In this document: piece after piece, positions 33,746-42,305 of the stretch
How the letters are laid out: each line of letters starts with the position of its first letter
Numbering within the stretch: position 1 is the first letter of the stretch
Assembly (NCBI GenBank): GCA_036394575.1
Contig: DASWEY010000006.1
Coordinates: forward strand, 1-64,000
DNA length: 64,000 bases
Reading direction: 5' to 3'
DNA from: UKL13-2 sp036394575
GTDB taxonomy: Bacteria > Pseudomonadota > Gammaproteobacteria > Burkholderiales > Usitatibacteraceae
Made by a program: the position numbers and the translations under genes
The notes under the pieces: generated by a model
Told to the model about the DNA's origin: nothing
Databases searched by the model: none
The model's input: the letters and a program-made list of their open reading frames with translations, nothing else

Positions 33746-34708
33746 TTATGGCCGACGGCCAAGGGCCAGCGCCTGATAGGCGCCCGAGGATAGGAACACG
33801 CCGATGGTGACGGCAGCGATACCGAGGTAATCGTGCGGCTTGGGCACTTCACCCAACAGCGGAATCGCGGCCAGCATCGCCAGCACCGGCACCAGGGAGG
33901 CAAAGCTGGCACCCAGCGAGGCGCCCAGCACCGCCACCGAACGGGTGTAAGCGTAGAGTGAAATGATGCTGACGAACACGCCCTGATAAATGGTCTGGAT
34001 CAGGATCGCGCTCAGCGGCGCCTCGACGATGCGGTGCGGCAGCCACAGCACATACACCGGCAGGTAGACGATCGCCGACACCACGGACACCGTCGCCGCC
34101 GCCTGCAGGGCGGTGAAGCCGGTGGACGATGCGGCGCGCATGGCGACGGTAAAGCTCGCCCAGCAGATGGCGGCGGCGATGAACAGCAGGTGCCCGCGCC
34201 AGTAACCGGTCTCGAAATTGGTGAGGCCGGCGCCGACGAAAATCACGATGCCGAGGGGAATCATCGCCAGGCCCAGGCGTCGCGAGCTGCCGATTTTTTC
34301 GTGCAGGAAAATCATCGCCAGCAGCGCCGTCCACAGCGGCATGGTGCCCGGTACCAGGGCGCCGGCATGCGCGGCCGGCGCGAAGCTCAGGCCGGTCGAG
34401 GCGATCAGCACATAGGGAATGCCCGCGCCGCAGACGATGATCAGCCACAGCTTCAGGCCGATCTTGCGAATGCCGAAGCCGTCGCGCATCACGATCGGCG
34501 CCAGCAGCAGCCCGGAGAGCGTGAAGCGCAACGCGCTGATGTCATAGGGCGACATCGAGGTGGTGACGCCGTAGCGCGTCAGCAGGATCCAGCCGACCCA
34601 GATGGAAATGGCGAACAGGCCCCAAGCGGCGCCGGTCAGATAGCTGTGGCGCGAAAGCGTGGCGGAACCGTGGGTCATGGCAGGAGACGGGGAGGACATG
34701 GCTTGCAT
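33746..34708 (-). CDS. EamA/DMT-family transporter
   Basis: A 320-residue membrane protein with about ten predicted helices in two EamA repeats (for instance GLFAISIWVGWILLTRYGV and ALVPGTMPLWTALLAMIF in the first, LLFIAAAICWASFTVAMRAA and IYQGVFVSIISLYAYT in the second). Such proteins export or import amino acids and other metabolites; the substrate is unknown. Three in-frame starts (34708, 34699, 34678) lack clear ribosome-binding sites. Convergent with iaaA, divergent from nudB. Confidence 0.88.
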   Translation of the reverse strand: MQAMSSPSPAMTHGSATLSRHSYLTGAAWGLFAISIWVGWILLTRYGVTTSMSPYDISALRFTLSGLLLAPIVMRDGFGIRKIGLKLWLIIVCGAGIPYVLIASTGLSFAPAAHAGALVPGTMPLWTALLAMIFLHEKIGSSRRLGLAMIPLGIVIFVGAGLTNFETGYWRGHLLFIAAAICWASFTVAMRAASSTGFTALQAAATVSVVSAIVYLPVYVLWLPHRIVEAPLSAILIQTIYQGVFVSIISLYAYTRSVAVLGASLGASFASLVPVLAMLAAIPLLGEVPKPHDYLGIAAVTIGVFLSSGAYQALALGRRP

Positions 34709-34888
34709 TGCGGGCGAGGGCCGCGCAATGTCGTAATGACTATTTATTCATATTAGCAAACCGCCGCTTCAAGACTGCCTGGCAATGATGAATCCACGGC
34801 ATAAGCCCTGGTCTCATGCGCGGCTATTACGGTTGCCAGTGGCGGCTAGTGCACATTGCACATACAGCAGGCAGCTTACAATGTGAAC

Positions 34889-35365
34889 ATGAACGCCGAA
34901 CTATCGACCTTTCAGTCCTACAAAATCCCGCGCTCCACCCTGGTGGTGATTTACACCCCGAAGCTGGACGTGCTGCTGATCGAACGCGCCGATCATCCCG
35001 GCTATTGGCAATCGGTCACCGGCAGCCAGAATGAGGGCGAGACGCTGGAGCAGACTGCCGCGCGTGAAGTCGGCGAGGAAACCGGCATCGATGCCGCGCA
35101 ATTCGAACTGCGGAACTGGCACAAGCAAAGCGATTATGAAATCTACCGCATCTGGCGGCACCGCTACGCCCCGGGCGTGACGCATAACACCGAGCATGTG
35201 TTCGGCCTCGAAGTGCCCGGCCGCCTGCCGATCCGGCTGGCGCCGCGCGAGCATTTGCAGCATGTGTGGCTGCCGTACGAAAAAGCCGCCGCGCTGTGCT
35301 TCTCGCATACCAATCGCGAGGCGATCCTGGAATTGCCCGCCCGCCGCAAGCGCCGTGAACCATGA
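34889..35365 (+). CDS. nudB: Dihydroneopterin triphosphate diphosphatase (Nudix)
   Basis: A 158-residue Nudix hydrolase. The Nudix box reads GSQNEGETLEQTAAREVGEETGI's consensus G-X5-E-X7-REVGEETG, and the context YKIPRSTLVVIYTPKLDVLL with WQSVTGSQ is typical of NudB, which removes pyrophosphate from dihydroneopterin triphosphate in folate synthesis. The start at 34889 (MNAELSTFQS) is preferred to an upstream in-frame ATG at 34856. Its stop overlaps the next gene by four bases. Confidence 0.92.
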   Translation: MNAELSTFQSYKIPRSTLVVIYTPKLDVLLIERADHPGYWQSVTGSQNEGETLEQTAAREVGEETGIDAAQFELRNWHKQSDYEIYRIWRHRYAPGVTHNTEHVFGLEVPGRLPIRLAPREHLQHVWLPYEKAAALCFSHTNREAILELPARRKRREP

Positions 35366-36132
35366 CCGCCTCGATCACACTCGCGACCTACAACATCCAC
35401 AAGGGGCTGTCGGCGCTCAACCGCAAGCTGGTGATCCACGAGGTGCGCGAGAACCTGCACGCGCTCGACGCCGATATCGTGTTCCTGCAGGAAGTGCAGG
35501 GGGCGCACTCGAAAAACGAGGCGAAGTTCGACGATTGGCCCGATGCCGCGCAGCACGACCATATTGCCGAAGGCCGCTATCACGACATCGTTTACGGCGT
35601 GAATGCCGAACACGATCACGGCCACCACGGCAACGCCATCCTCTCCGCATATCCGGTGCTGGACTGGAGCAATCAGGACGTATCGCATCATCGTTTCGAG
35701 AGCCGCGGGCACCTGATGGCGCGCATCGCGGTGCCCGGCTGGGATGTGCCGCTGACGGTGGTGTGCGTGCACCTGGGGCTGTGGCAGAAGAGCCGCACCG
35801 CGCAGATCTCCCAGCTGATCGACATGCTGAAAGAAGCGGCGCCGAACAACGAGCCGCTGGTGGTGGCCGGCGACTTCAACGACTGGCGTTCCAAGCGCGG
35901 CGGCATTTCCAAGGCGCTCCGGGAGGGGCTCGGGCTTTGCGAAGTATTCGAGGAAATCAATGGCAAGCCGGCGCGCACCTTCCCCGCCATATTCCCGATG
36001 CTGACACTGGACCGCATCTACATGCGCGGCCTCAAGATCGACGAGGTGTTTCGCCTGCATGGCGATGTCGAAGGCGTCAAATGGCGCGGCCTGTCCGACC
36101 ACGTCGGGCTGGCCGTCAGGTTGTCCCGCTAA
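35362..36132 (+). CDS. Endonuclease/exonuclease/phosphatase-fold protein
   Basis: A 256-residue EEP-superfamily hydrolase. Metal and catalytic motifs are TYNIHKG, FLQEVQG (metal-binding Glu), GNAILSAYP, VHLGLW, VAGDFNDW and the terminal LSDHVGL (catalytic Asp-His). The family hydrolyses phosphodiesters in nucleic acids or lipids. It is coupled to nudB (ATGA overlap) and followed six bases later by the cardiolipin synthase gene, so a role in phospholipid turnover is possible but inferred. Confidence 0.9.
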   Translation: MTASITLATYNIHKGLSALNRKLVIHEVRENLHALDADIVFLQEVQGAHSKNEAKFDDWPDAAQHDHIAEGRYHDIVYGVNAEHDHGHHGNAILSAYPVLDWSNQDVSHHRFESRGHLMARIAVPGWDVPLTVVCVHLGLWQKSRTAQISQLIDMLKEAAPNNEPLVVAGDFNDWRSKRGGISKALREGLGLCEVFEEINGKPARTFPAIFPMLTLDRIYMRGLKIDEVFRLHGDVEGVKWRGLSDHVGLAVRLSR

Positions 36133-36137
36133 GCGCC

Positions 36138-37301
36138 ATGAGCGGCGAAAAATTCGTCGGTGGCAATCGCATCACGCTGCTCAAAAACGGCGGCGAATTC
36201 TTTCCCGCGCTGGCAGCCGCCATCGACAGCGCCAAGATCGATGTCCGCATCGAGACCTATATTTTTCACGACGACGCCAGCGGCCGGGCGATTGCCGCGG
36301 CCCTGATGCGTGCGGTGCAGCGCGGCGTACCGGTGTATTTGCTGGTTGACGGCTTCGGCTCGCGCGACACGCCCGCGCATTTCTTCGCCGCGATGGCGAG
36401 CGCCGGCGTCATGCTGCAGGTCTATCGCCCCGACCCGCGCCTGCGCACTTTCCGCAAAAGCCAGCTGCGCCGCGTACATCGCAAGATCGCGTTAATCGAC
36501 GGCCGCGTGGGTTTTGTCGGCGGCATCAACCTGATCGGCGATCTGAGCGAGGCCTTGTCGGATACCGAGCCACGTTACGACTACGCGGTGCAGATCGAAG
36601 GGCCGCTGCTCGCCGAAATCTATCCCCTAGTGCAGTGGCTGTGGCGTCTGCTGCAATGGTGGAAGGCGCGGGCCCATGTGGCGCGTCTGCCGGTGCCGCC
36701 GGTGTCGCCGCTGGCCGTGGGAAACATGAGCGCTGCAGTGATCGCGCGCGACAATTTCCGCCATCGTCGCGATATCGAGCGCGCCTACCTGGGGGCCATG
36801 GCGGGCGCCACGCAAAACATTCTCATCGTCAGTTCGTATTTTCTGCCGGGGCGCCAGGTGCGCCGGGCGCTCACCGATGCAGCCGCACGCGGCATCAAGG
36901 TCACCCTGCTGCTGCAGGGTCGTGCCGATCATCCGCTGATGCAAATGGCCACGCGCGCCTTGTACACGCAGCTGTTGTGTGCGGATGTCGAAATTTACGA
37001 ATATGAAATCGCCATGCTGCATGCCAAGGTCGCGGTAGTCGACGACATTTGGGCGACGGTCGGCTCCAGCAATCTCGATCCTTTCAGCCTGCTGCTCAAT
37101 CGCGAGGTCAATATCGTTGTCGCGGATCGCGCATTCGCCACGACGCTGCGTACTTCTGTAATGCAGGAAATTGCGCGCGGCGCTACCAAGCTCGACACCG
37201 CCGACTGGCAAAAACGCTCGTGGTGGCATCGCGTGAAAACCTGGCTGGCGTACGGTTTTACGCGGCTGATGGCAGGTTGGGCGGGATTGAAGGATGACTA
37301 A
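36138..37301 (+). CDS. clsB: Cardiolipin synthase B-type phospholipase D protein
   Basis: A 387-residue phospholipase D-superfamily enzyme with two HKD motifs: HRKIALIDGRVGFVGGIN and HAKVAVVDDIWATVGSSN. It begins MSGEKFVGGNRITLLKNGGE, as ClsB proteins do, and lacks the two N-terminal transmembrane helices of ClsA. ClsB makes cardiolipin, and phosphatidylglycerol in some cases. The frame is open from 35196 but the upstream part is only antisense-like overlap with nudB and the EEP gene. Followed by the second repeat copy. Confidence 0.92.
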   Translation: MSGEKFVGGNRITLLKNGGEFFPALAAAIDSAKIDVRIETYIFHDDASGRAIAAALMRAVQRGVPVYLLVDGFGSRDTPAHFFAAMASAGVMLQVYRPDPRLRTFRKSQLRRVHRKIALIDGRVGFVGGINLIGDLSEALSDTEPRYDYAVQIEGPLLAEIYPLVQWLWRLLQWWKARAHVARLPVPPVSPLAVGNMSAAVIARDNFRHRRDIERAYLGAMAGATQNILIVSSYFLPGRQVRRALTDAAARGIKVTLLLQGRADHPLMQMATRALYTQLLCADVEIYEYEIAMLHAKVAVVDDIWATVGSSNLDPFSLLLNREVNIVVADRAFATTLRTSVMQEIARGATKLDTADWQKRSWWHRVKTWLAYGFTRLMAGWAGLKDD

Positions 37302-37310
37302 GAATAAAAA

Positions 37311-37385
37311 ATGAAACACCAGCATTGGTGCGGTTTTCGGGGTAAAAGTGCTCCAAAAGCCGCGCCAATGCTGGATCTGCGATTT
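37311..37385 (+). repeat. Dispersed inverted-repeat element, copy 2
   Basis: CCAGCATTGGTGCGG (37319–37333) pairs with CCGCGCCAATGCTGG (37360–37374) with one G-T wobble; the loop is 26 bases, identical in length to copy 1 at 32596–32665. The loop contains TTTCGGGG-T-AAAAGTGC, closely matching the reverse complement of the copy 1 loop. It lies between the convergent clsB and argB genes and could serve as a bidirectional terminator. Confidence 0.85.
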
Positions 37386-37388
37386 TGG

Positions 37389-38411
37389 CTAAGTCTTGAT
37401 CGCGCGGTTCGCCGAGGCGCCGCGAATCAGGGTGCCGACGCCTTCGCTGGTCAGGACCTCAAGCAGCAAGGCATGCGAGACGCGGCCATCGATGATGTGC
37501 GCGGTCTTCACACCGTTCTTGACGGCGTCAAGCGCGCAATCCACCTTGGGCAGCATGCCGCCGGAGATGGTGCCATCGGCGATCAATTGATTGACCATCG
37601 CCGCGTTCAAGCCGGTAAGGATCTTGCCTTTTTTATCGAGCACACCGGCGGTATTGGTCAGCAGGATCAGTTTTTCCGCCTGCAGGGCAATCGCGATCTT
37701 GCCCGCGACCACATCGGCATTGATGTTGTAGGCGGTGCCGTTTTCATCCACGCCCAGCGGCGCGATCACGGGAATGAAATCCTCGGTGTCGAGCAGGTCA
37801 ATGATGGCGGTGTCGATTTTCACCACTTCGCCGACCAGGCCGATGTCGATCTTCTTGCGCTTGTCTTCCTTCGACATGATGGTCATCTTGCGCGCATGGA
37901 TGAAATTGCCGTCCTTGCCCGTCAGCCCGACCGCCTTGCCGCCGGCCTTGTTGATCAGGGTGACGATCTCCTGATTGACGAGGCCGCCCAGCACCATTTC
38001 CACCACGTCGAGGGTCTCGTCGTCGGTGACGCGCATGCCCTGGATGAACTGGCCTTCCTTGCCGATCTTCGACAGCAGATTGTTGATCTGCGGCCCGCCG
38101 CCGTGCACCACCACCGGGTTCATGCCGATCAGCTTCAGCAGGGTAATGTCTTCCGCAAAATCTTCCTGCAGCGCGACGTCCGTCATCGCGTTGCCGCCAT
38201 ATTTGACGACGATGTTCTTGTCCCAGAAGCGTTGGATATAGGGCAGGGCCTCGATCAGCACTTCAGCCTTTTGCGCCGCCGATACCGTCGCCATGACTGC
38301 CGCTGCATTTTCGATGCGTTGCTCGGCGCTGCGTTTTGTTTTGGGTGCCTTCGATGCTTTCGACGGGGCAGACTTGGAGGAAGATTTTTTCGCGGCAGGC
38401 TTTTCGGGCAT
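37389..38411 (-). CDS. argB: Acetylglutamate kinase with Lys/Ala-rich N-terminal extension
   Basis: ArgB phosphorylates N-acetylglutamate in arginine synthesis. The core (residues about 40–340) has VVKYGGNAM, VVVHGGGPQIN, NINADVVAGKIA and GTISGGMLPKVDCALDAV, all conserved. The N-terminus adds about 39 residues rich in Lys, Ser and Ala (MPEKPAAKKSSSKSAPSKAS and on). The start at 38411 is supported by GGAG seven bases upstream; an internal ATG at 38294 would give the standard ~301-residue enzyme but has a weaker ribosome-binding site. The extension resembles a disordered basic tail. Confidence 0.93.
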   Translation of the reverse strand: MPEKPAAKKSSSKSAPSKASKAPKTKRSAEQRIENAAAVMATVSAAQKAEVLIEALPYIQRFWDKNIVVKYGGNAMTDVALQEDFAEDITLLKLIGMNPVVVHGGGPQINNLLSKIGKEGQFIQGMRVTDDETLDVVEMVLGGLVNQEIVTLINKAGGKAVGLTGKDGNFIHARKMTIMSKEDKRKKIDIGLVGEVVKIDTAIIDLLDTEDFIPVIAPLGVDENGTAYNINADVVAGKIAIALQAEKLILLTNTAGVLDKKGKILTGLNAAMVNQLIADGTISGGMLPKVDCALDAVKNGVKTAHIIDGRVSHALLLEVLTSEGVGTLIRGASANRAIKT

Positions 38412-38531
38412 TCGGGTTCTCCGGGATAGATGGGGGCGCTACAGGAATGAAGGGCGATGTGGGGAATTGCGCGGATTGTAAGGCTTATATGTCGGGGGTT
38501 GCGGAAATTGTTGGGACCGGACGGCCGCGCG

Positions 38532-39515
38532 CTATTCGGCCCGGGCTTCGCGCGACAGCAGGCGTTGCACCGTCGCACGCGCATCCGCGCCATGGAACAG
38601 GATGGCGCAAACCGCCTCGGTGATCGGCATCTCGACGCCATGCTTTCGGGCGAGCTTGAACGTGGTCTCGGCGGAGTTCACACCTTCAGCGACGTGGCCC
38701 AGACTGGCCAGGATCGCGGCCAGCGGCCTGCCTTCGGCCAGACCCAGGCCGACCATGCGGTTGCGCGACAGATTGCCGGTCGCCGTCAGCACCAGATCGC
38801 CAAGACCGGTCAGGCCGGTAAAGGTTTCCGCCTTGCCGCCCATCGCCACCCCGAGCCGCATCATCTCGGCAAGGCCGCGCGTGACCAGCGCCGCGCGCGC
38901 ATTGAGGCCCAGCTGCATGCCGTCGCAGATGCCGGCGGCGATTGCCATCACATTCTTCAGTGCACCGCCCAGCTCCACGCCGACCAGGTCTGCATTGGAG
39001 TAAACGCGCAGGCTGCCGCCATTGAGTTCAGCTGCCAGCGATTGCGCGAAAGCATTGTCGTTACAGGCCAGGGTGAGCGCGCAGGGCAGTCCCTTCGCCA
39101 CCTCCAGCGCAAAACTGGGGCCGGACAGTACGCCGAAGCGCGCCTCCCCGCCGAGCATTTCGCCGATGGTCTCATGCGGCAATTTGCCGGTAACGCGGTC
39201 GAAACCCTTGCAGGCCCAGATGATCGGCAGCTTCGCCTGGCGCGCATGCACCGCGCGCGCCGCCTCGCCGAGCCCGCTGGTGGTAGTGGCGATCAGGGCC
39301 AGATCGGCGCCGGCCAATGCCTGCGCGAAATCGCCTTCGACATTCAATGCGGCGGGTAAGGTGATGCCGGGCAGCGCGCGGGCATTGATGCGCGACCGGG
39401 CCGCGCCTTCGAGTTGCTTGGCATCGCGACCCCACAACGTCAACGCATGTTTTTCCGACAGGGCGATAGCCAGCGCCGTGCCCCAGGCGCCGGCGCCGAT
39501 GACGGTGATGTTCAT
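38532..39515 (-). CDS. gpsA: Glycerol-3-phosphate dehydrogenase [NAD(P)+]
   Basis: A 327-residue enzyme that reduces dihydroxyacetone phosphate to sn-glycerol 3-phosphate for phospholipid synthesis. It starts MNITVIGAGAWGTALAIALS (dinucleotide-binding fold) and has KGFDRVTGKLPHE, LSGPSFALEVAKGLPCALTL and the catalytic GALKNVMAIAAGICDG. Located upstream of argB on the same strand and downstream of the SH3 and secB genes. Confidence 0.96.
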   Translation of the reverse strand: MNITVIGAGAWGTALAIALSEKHALTLWGRDAKQLEGAARSRINARALPGITLPAALNVEGDFAQALAGADLALIATTTSGLGEAARAVHARQAKLPIIWACKGFDRVTGKLPHETIGEMLGGEARFGVLSGPSFALEVAKGLPCALTLACNDNAFAQSLAAELNGGSLRVYSNADLVGVELGGALKNVMAIAAGICDGMQLGLNARAALVTRGLAEMMRLGVAMGGKAETFTGLTGLGDLVLTATGNLSRNRMVGLGLAEGRPLAAILASLGHVAEGVNSAETTFKLARKHGVEMPITEAVCAILFHGADARATVQRLLSREARAE

Positions 39516-39572
39516 GCCGCGCCTGCGGCCAGCAAACTGGTGCCGCGGTAACGGGCGGTCGTCATCAGTGCC

Positions 39573-40085
39573 TCAATCGCCCCAGACCTGGGCTTTGCGC
39601 ACGAACCCGCCTTGTCCGTCGCGATGGCGCACCGGCAACCAACCCTCGACGGCGGGACCGGTCACTTCCAGCAGCACCACGCGCTGCGCTTCGAACACCA
39701 GCGCGGAGGCGGTGTCGCGCGCGGCGCGGATATCGGCCACTGCGGCGGCCACCTGCACAAAGCGTTTGTCGCCGAGCGCCCCGCTTTCCACCCAGCCCAA
39801 GGTGTTGTCCGCATCGCGGATCTTGATCCATTTATCGAGCTTTACCAGCACTTCGACCGGCTGAAAACGCACCAGGATAAAAATCTTGCTGGCTTTCAGC
39901 GAAGGCGCGTCGTAAACCACGGCCGGCTTGTCGCCGATCGCGCTGAACAGTGTCGCCGGCACAGCGGCCGGCGCGGCCGGCCGGGTTTCGACAGCCGGCA
40001 CCTGCGTTGCGGGCGCGGCAGCGGCGGCACAAAAATAAAACGCCGCGCACAGGGTGGCGGCGTTTCTGATCGCGGTAGCGGTCAT
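39573..40085 (-). CDS. SH3-domain exported protein
   Basis: A 170-residue protein with an N-terminal signal-like stretch (AATLCAAFYFCAAAAAPA), a Pro/Ala linker, then a bacterial SH3-like domain: PAVVYDAPSLKASKIFILVR, PVEVLVKLDKWIKIRDADNT, LGWVESGALGDKRFVQV. A second small beta-rich unit follows (WLPVRHRDGQGGFVRKAQVW). Likely periplasmic; SH3b domains often bind cell-wall peptides. It lies between secB and gpsA, a placement I have seen in betaproteobacterial gene orders. Confidence 0.8.
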   Translation of the reverse strand: MTATAIRNAATLCAAFYFCAAAAAPATQVPAVETRPAAPAAVPATLFSAIGDKPAVVYDAPSLKASKIFILVRFQPVEVLVKLDKWIKIRDADNTLGWVESGALGDKRFVQVAAAVADIRAARDTASALVFEAQRVVLLEVTGPAVEGWLPVRHRDGQGGFVRKAQVWGD

Positions 40086-40099
40086 GGGCTGTGCGGGGC

Positions 40100-40594
40100 T
40101 CAGTGCGTGACCGCGGCAGCCGGGGCGGCGGCCTGCTGCGCATCCTGCGCTTTTTGCGCGGCGTACAGGGCCTCGAAATTGACCGGGTTCAGCAATACCG
40201 GCGGGAAGCCGGCGCGCACGATGGCATCCGATATGGCTTCGCGCGCATAGGGGTAAAGGATGTTCGGATTGCCGATGCCGAGGATCGGCTCCAGGTCCTG
40301 GTTGGGCACATTGCGGATGGCAAAAATGCCGGCTTGGCAGACTTCGGCCAGGAACATGGTCTTGTCGCCGATCTTGGCGGTGACGGTGATCGTCAGCTCG
40401 GTCTGGAAAATGCCTTCATCGACACCTTTGGAAGTGTGGTGCAGTTGCACATCCACCTGCGGCGCTTCGCGCTCGAGGAAAATCTGCGGCGCATTCGGCA
40501 CTTCCAGCGACAGATCCTTGACGTAAATTTTTTCGATGGAATAGGCGGCCTGGTTTTCCTGTGCCTGGGCTGGTGCTGCTGCGACGTCGGTCAT
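40100..40594 (-). CDS. secB: Protein-export chaperone SecB
   Basis: SecB (164 residues) is a cytosolic tetrameric chaperone that delivers unfolded preproteins to SecA. Conserved segments: YSIEKIYVKDLSLEVPNAPQ, EVCQAGIFAIRNV, and the LYPYAREAISDAIVRAGFPP block with PVNFEALYA. Both ends are Ala/Gln-rich, as is common. It follows grxC and precedes the SH3 protein gene. Confidence 0.96.
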   Translation of the reverse strand: MTDVAAAPAQAQENQAAYSIEKIYVKDLSLEVPNAPQIFLEREAPQVDVQLHHTSKGVDEGIFQTELTITVTAKIGDKTMFLAEVCQAGIFAIRNVPNQDLEPILGIGNPNILYPYAREAISDAIVRAGFPPVLLNPVNFEALYAAQKAQDAQQAAAPAAAVTH

Positions 40595-40647
40595 TTCGGA
40601 TTTCCCTGTTAAGTGAGGCGTGTTTCGAGTTGGTGATGAGAGGATGC

Positions 40648-40905
40648 TCAGGTCGCGAGCAAGGGGTCAAGGCCGCCGGCGCGGTCCAGCGCCGACAGGT
40701 CGTCGAAGCCGCCGATATGCTGGCTGCCGATGTAAATCTGCGGCACGGTGCGACGCCCGGTCTTGGTGGTCATTTCATCGCGCTTGGCCGGCTCCAGATC
40801 GACGCGGATCTTGTCGATCGCGGTGACGCCCTTGGACGCGAGCAGACGCTCCGCCATGATGCAGTAAGGGCAGACGCCGGTGGAGTACATGGTGACCTTG
40901 GCCAT
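40648..40905 (-). CDS. grxC: Glutaredoxin 3
   Basis: An 85-residue glutaredoxin. The active site is CPYC in YSTGVCPYCIMAERLLASKG, and the GSH-binding segment is RRTVPQIYIGSQHIGGFDDL. It reduces protein and small-molecule disulfides with glutathione in the cytosol. It lies between the rhodanese and secB genes on the minus strand; five bases separate it from the rhodanese gene. Confidence 0.95.
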   Translation of the reverse strand: MAKVTMYSTGVCPYCIMAERLLASKGVTAIDKIRVDLEPAKRDEMTTKTGRRTVPQIYIGSQHIGGFDDLSALDRAGGLDPLLAT

Positions 40906-40910
40906 GGGGC

Positions 40911-41324
40911 TTATTTTTCGATGGGCAGGCTGGCCTGCTGCCAGGCGCCGAACCCGCCTTCGAGTTGATAGATCTCGGTAAAGCCGCCTGCCTTCAGGGC
41001 CTTGAGTGCGGCGCTGGCACGATTGCCGCTCTTGCAGGCAACGATCACGGGCTTGTCCTTGAACTTGGCGATTTCGTCGATGCGCTTGCCGATTTCGGCG
41101 AGCGGAATATTTTTCGATCTGGGGATGCGGCCGCCGTTGAATTCGGCGTTGTCGCGCACATCAAGCACCAGGGCATTGCCGCTGTTCATCAGGCGGGTCG
41201 TTTCAAGCGTGCCGATTTCCCTGGTGCCGCCCAGCTGTTTGGCGATCAGAGGCCAAATGAACATCGCGCCGCTGGCAAGGAATAACGCCACCAGCAGGAG
41301 GTTTTGTGAAATAAACTCAGACAT
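40911..41324 (-). CDS. Membrane-anchored rhodanese-domain protein
   Basis: A 137-residue protein with an N-terminal membrane helix (LLLVALFLASGAMFIWPLI) and one rhodanese domain (about 33–135). The active-site loop is VIVACKSGNRASAAL with catalytic Cys, and NALVLDVRDNAEFNGGRIP is the conserved start of the domain. It probably carries persulfide sulfur at the membrane. Head of the minus-strand rhodanese–grxC–secB run, divergent from gpmA. Confidence 0.92.
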   Translation of the reverse strand: MSEFISQNLLLVALFLASGAMFIWPLIAKQLGGTREIGTLETTRLMNSGNALVLDVRDNAEFNGGRIPRSKNIPLAEIGKRIDEIAKFKDKPVIVACKSGNRASAALKALKAGGFTEIYQLEGGFGAWQQASLPIEK

Positions 41325-41508
41325 GTATTGTCAACTTTAGAAAATCCGTGAAGGTGGCGCCGAGCGGGCAGTCACCAGTCCGCGAAAACCTGATATTTTA
41401 CCGACAAAAGGGCGCGCTCGCCTTTTGCCCCTACTTTACCCCCTGATCTGCAGATGCGGCTGTCGCCGCGTTTTATCAACCGCGCTAACTTTCCCACTGA
41501 CGAACGAC

Positions 41509-42264
41509 ATGAAAAAACTGGTACTGATGCGACACGGCGAAAGCACGTGGAACCTGGAAAACCGATTTACCGGCTGGGTCGATGTCGATCTAACGGAAAA
41601 GGGTGTGAGCGAAGCACGCCAGGCCGGGCAGCTGATGAAGGCGGCGGGACTCGATTTTGACCTCGGCTATACCTCCCTGCTGACGCGTGCCATCCGCACG
41701 CTATGGCTGGCGCAGGAGGTGCTCGACCGGCGCTGGATACCGGTCGTCAAGCATTGGCGTCTCAACGAGCGCCACTACGGCGCGCTGCAGGGGTTGAACA
41801 AGGCCGAGACGGCCGCGAAATTCGGTGACGAGCAGGTGCACCTGTGGCGCCGCTCCTACGATGTGCCGCCGCCGCCGCTCGATGCGAATGACGCCGGCCA
41901 CCCCGCGCGCGACCTGCGTTATGCCTCGCTGTTGCGGGAGGAACTGCCATTGACCGAGTGCCTGAAAGATACGGTAGTGCGCGTGGTGCCCTATTGGCAA
42001 ATGGAGATCGCGCCGCAAATCCGTGCCGGAAAAAAGATCATCATCGCCGCCCACGGCAACAGCCTGCGGGCGCTGATCAAGCACCTCGATCACATGTCGG
42101 ATGGCGATATCGTCAACCTGAATATTCCCACGGCGATCCCCCTTGTATACGAGCTGGATGACGATCTGAAGCCGTTGCAGCACTATTATCTTGGTGATCA
42201 TGAGGCGGTGGCCAAAGCGCAAGCCGCGGTGGCCGCGCAGGGCAAGGCCAAGGCATCGGCGTGA
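41509..42264 (+). CDS. gpmA: 2,3-bisphosphoglycerate-dependent phosphoglycerate mutase
   Basis: A 251-residue glycolytic enzyme interconverting 3- and 2-phosphoglycerate. The phosphohistidine motif LMRHGESTWNLENRFTGW is at the N-terminus, LNERHYGALQGLNKAETA in the middle and AAHGNSLRALIKHLD at the second catalytic histidine. The start at 41509 (MKKLVLMRHGES) is chosen; the frame upstream to 41425 is not conserved. The 184-base spacer before it is shared with the divergent rhodanese gene. Confidence 0.96.
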   Translation: MKKLVLMRHGESTWNLENRFTGWVDVDLTEKGVSEARQAGQLMKAAGLDFDLGYTSLLTRAIRTLWLAQEVLDRRWIPVVKHWRLNERHYGALQGLNKAETAAKFGDEQVHLWRRSYDVPPPPLDANDAGHPARDLRYASLLREELPLTECLKDTVVRVVPYWQMEIAPQIRAGKKIIIAAHGNSLRALIKHLDHMSDGDIVNLNIPTAIPLVYELDDDLKPLQHYYLGDHEAVAKAQAAVAAQGKAKASA

Positions 42265-42305
42265 ATTGCACCCCGGCCTCCATCGGCAGCCCTTGAGTGG
42301 CCGTG

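Noticed and set aside
35196..36137. Upstream extension of the cardiolipin synthase frame to 701 codons
   Set aside because: The first 314 codons overlap nudB and the EEP gene in another frame. ClsB homology begins exactly at the ATG at 36138.
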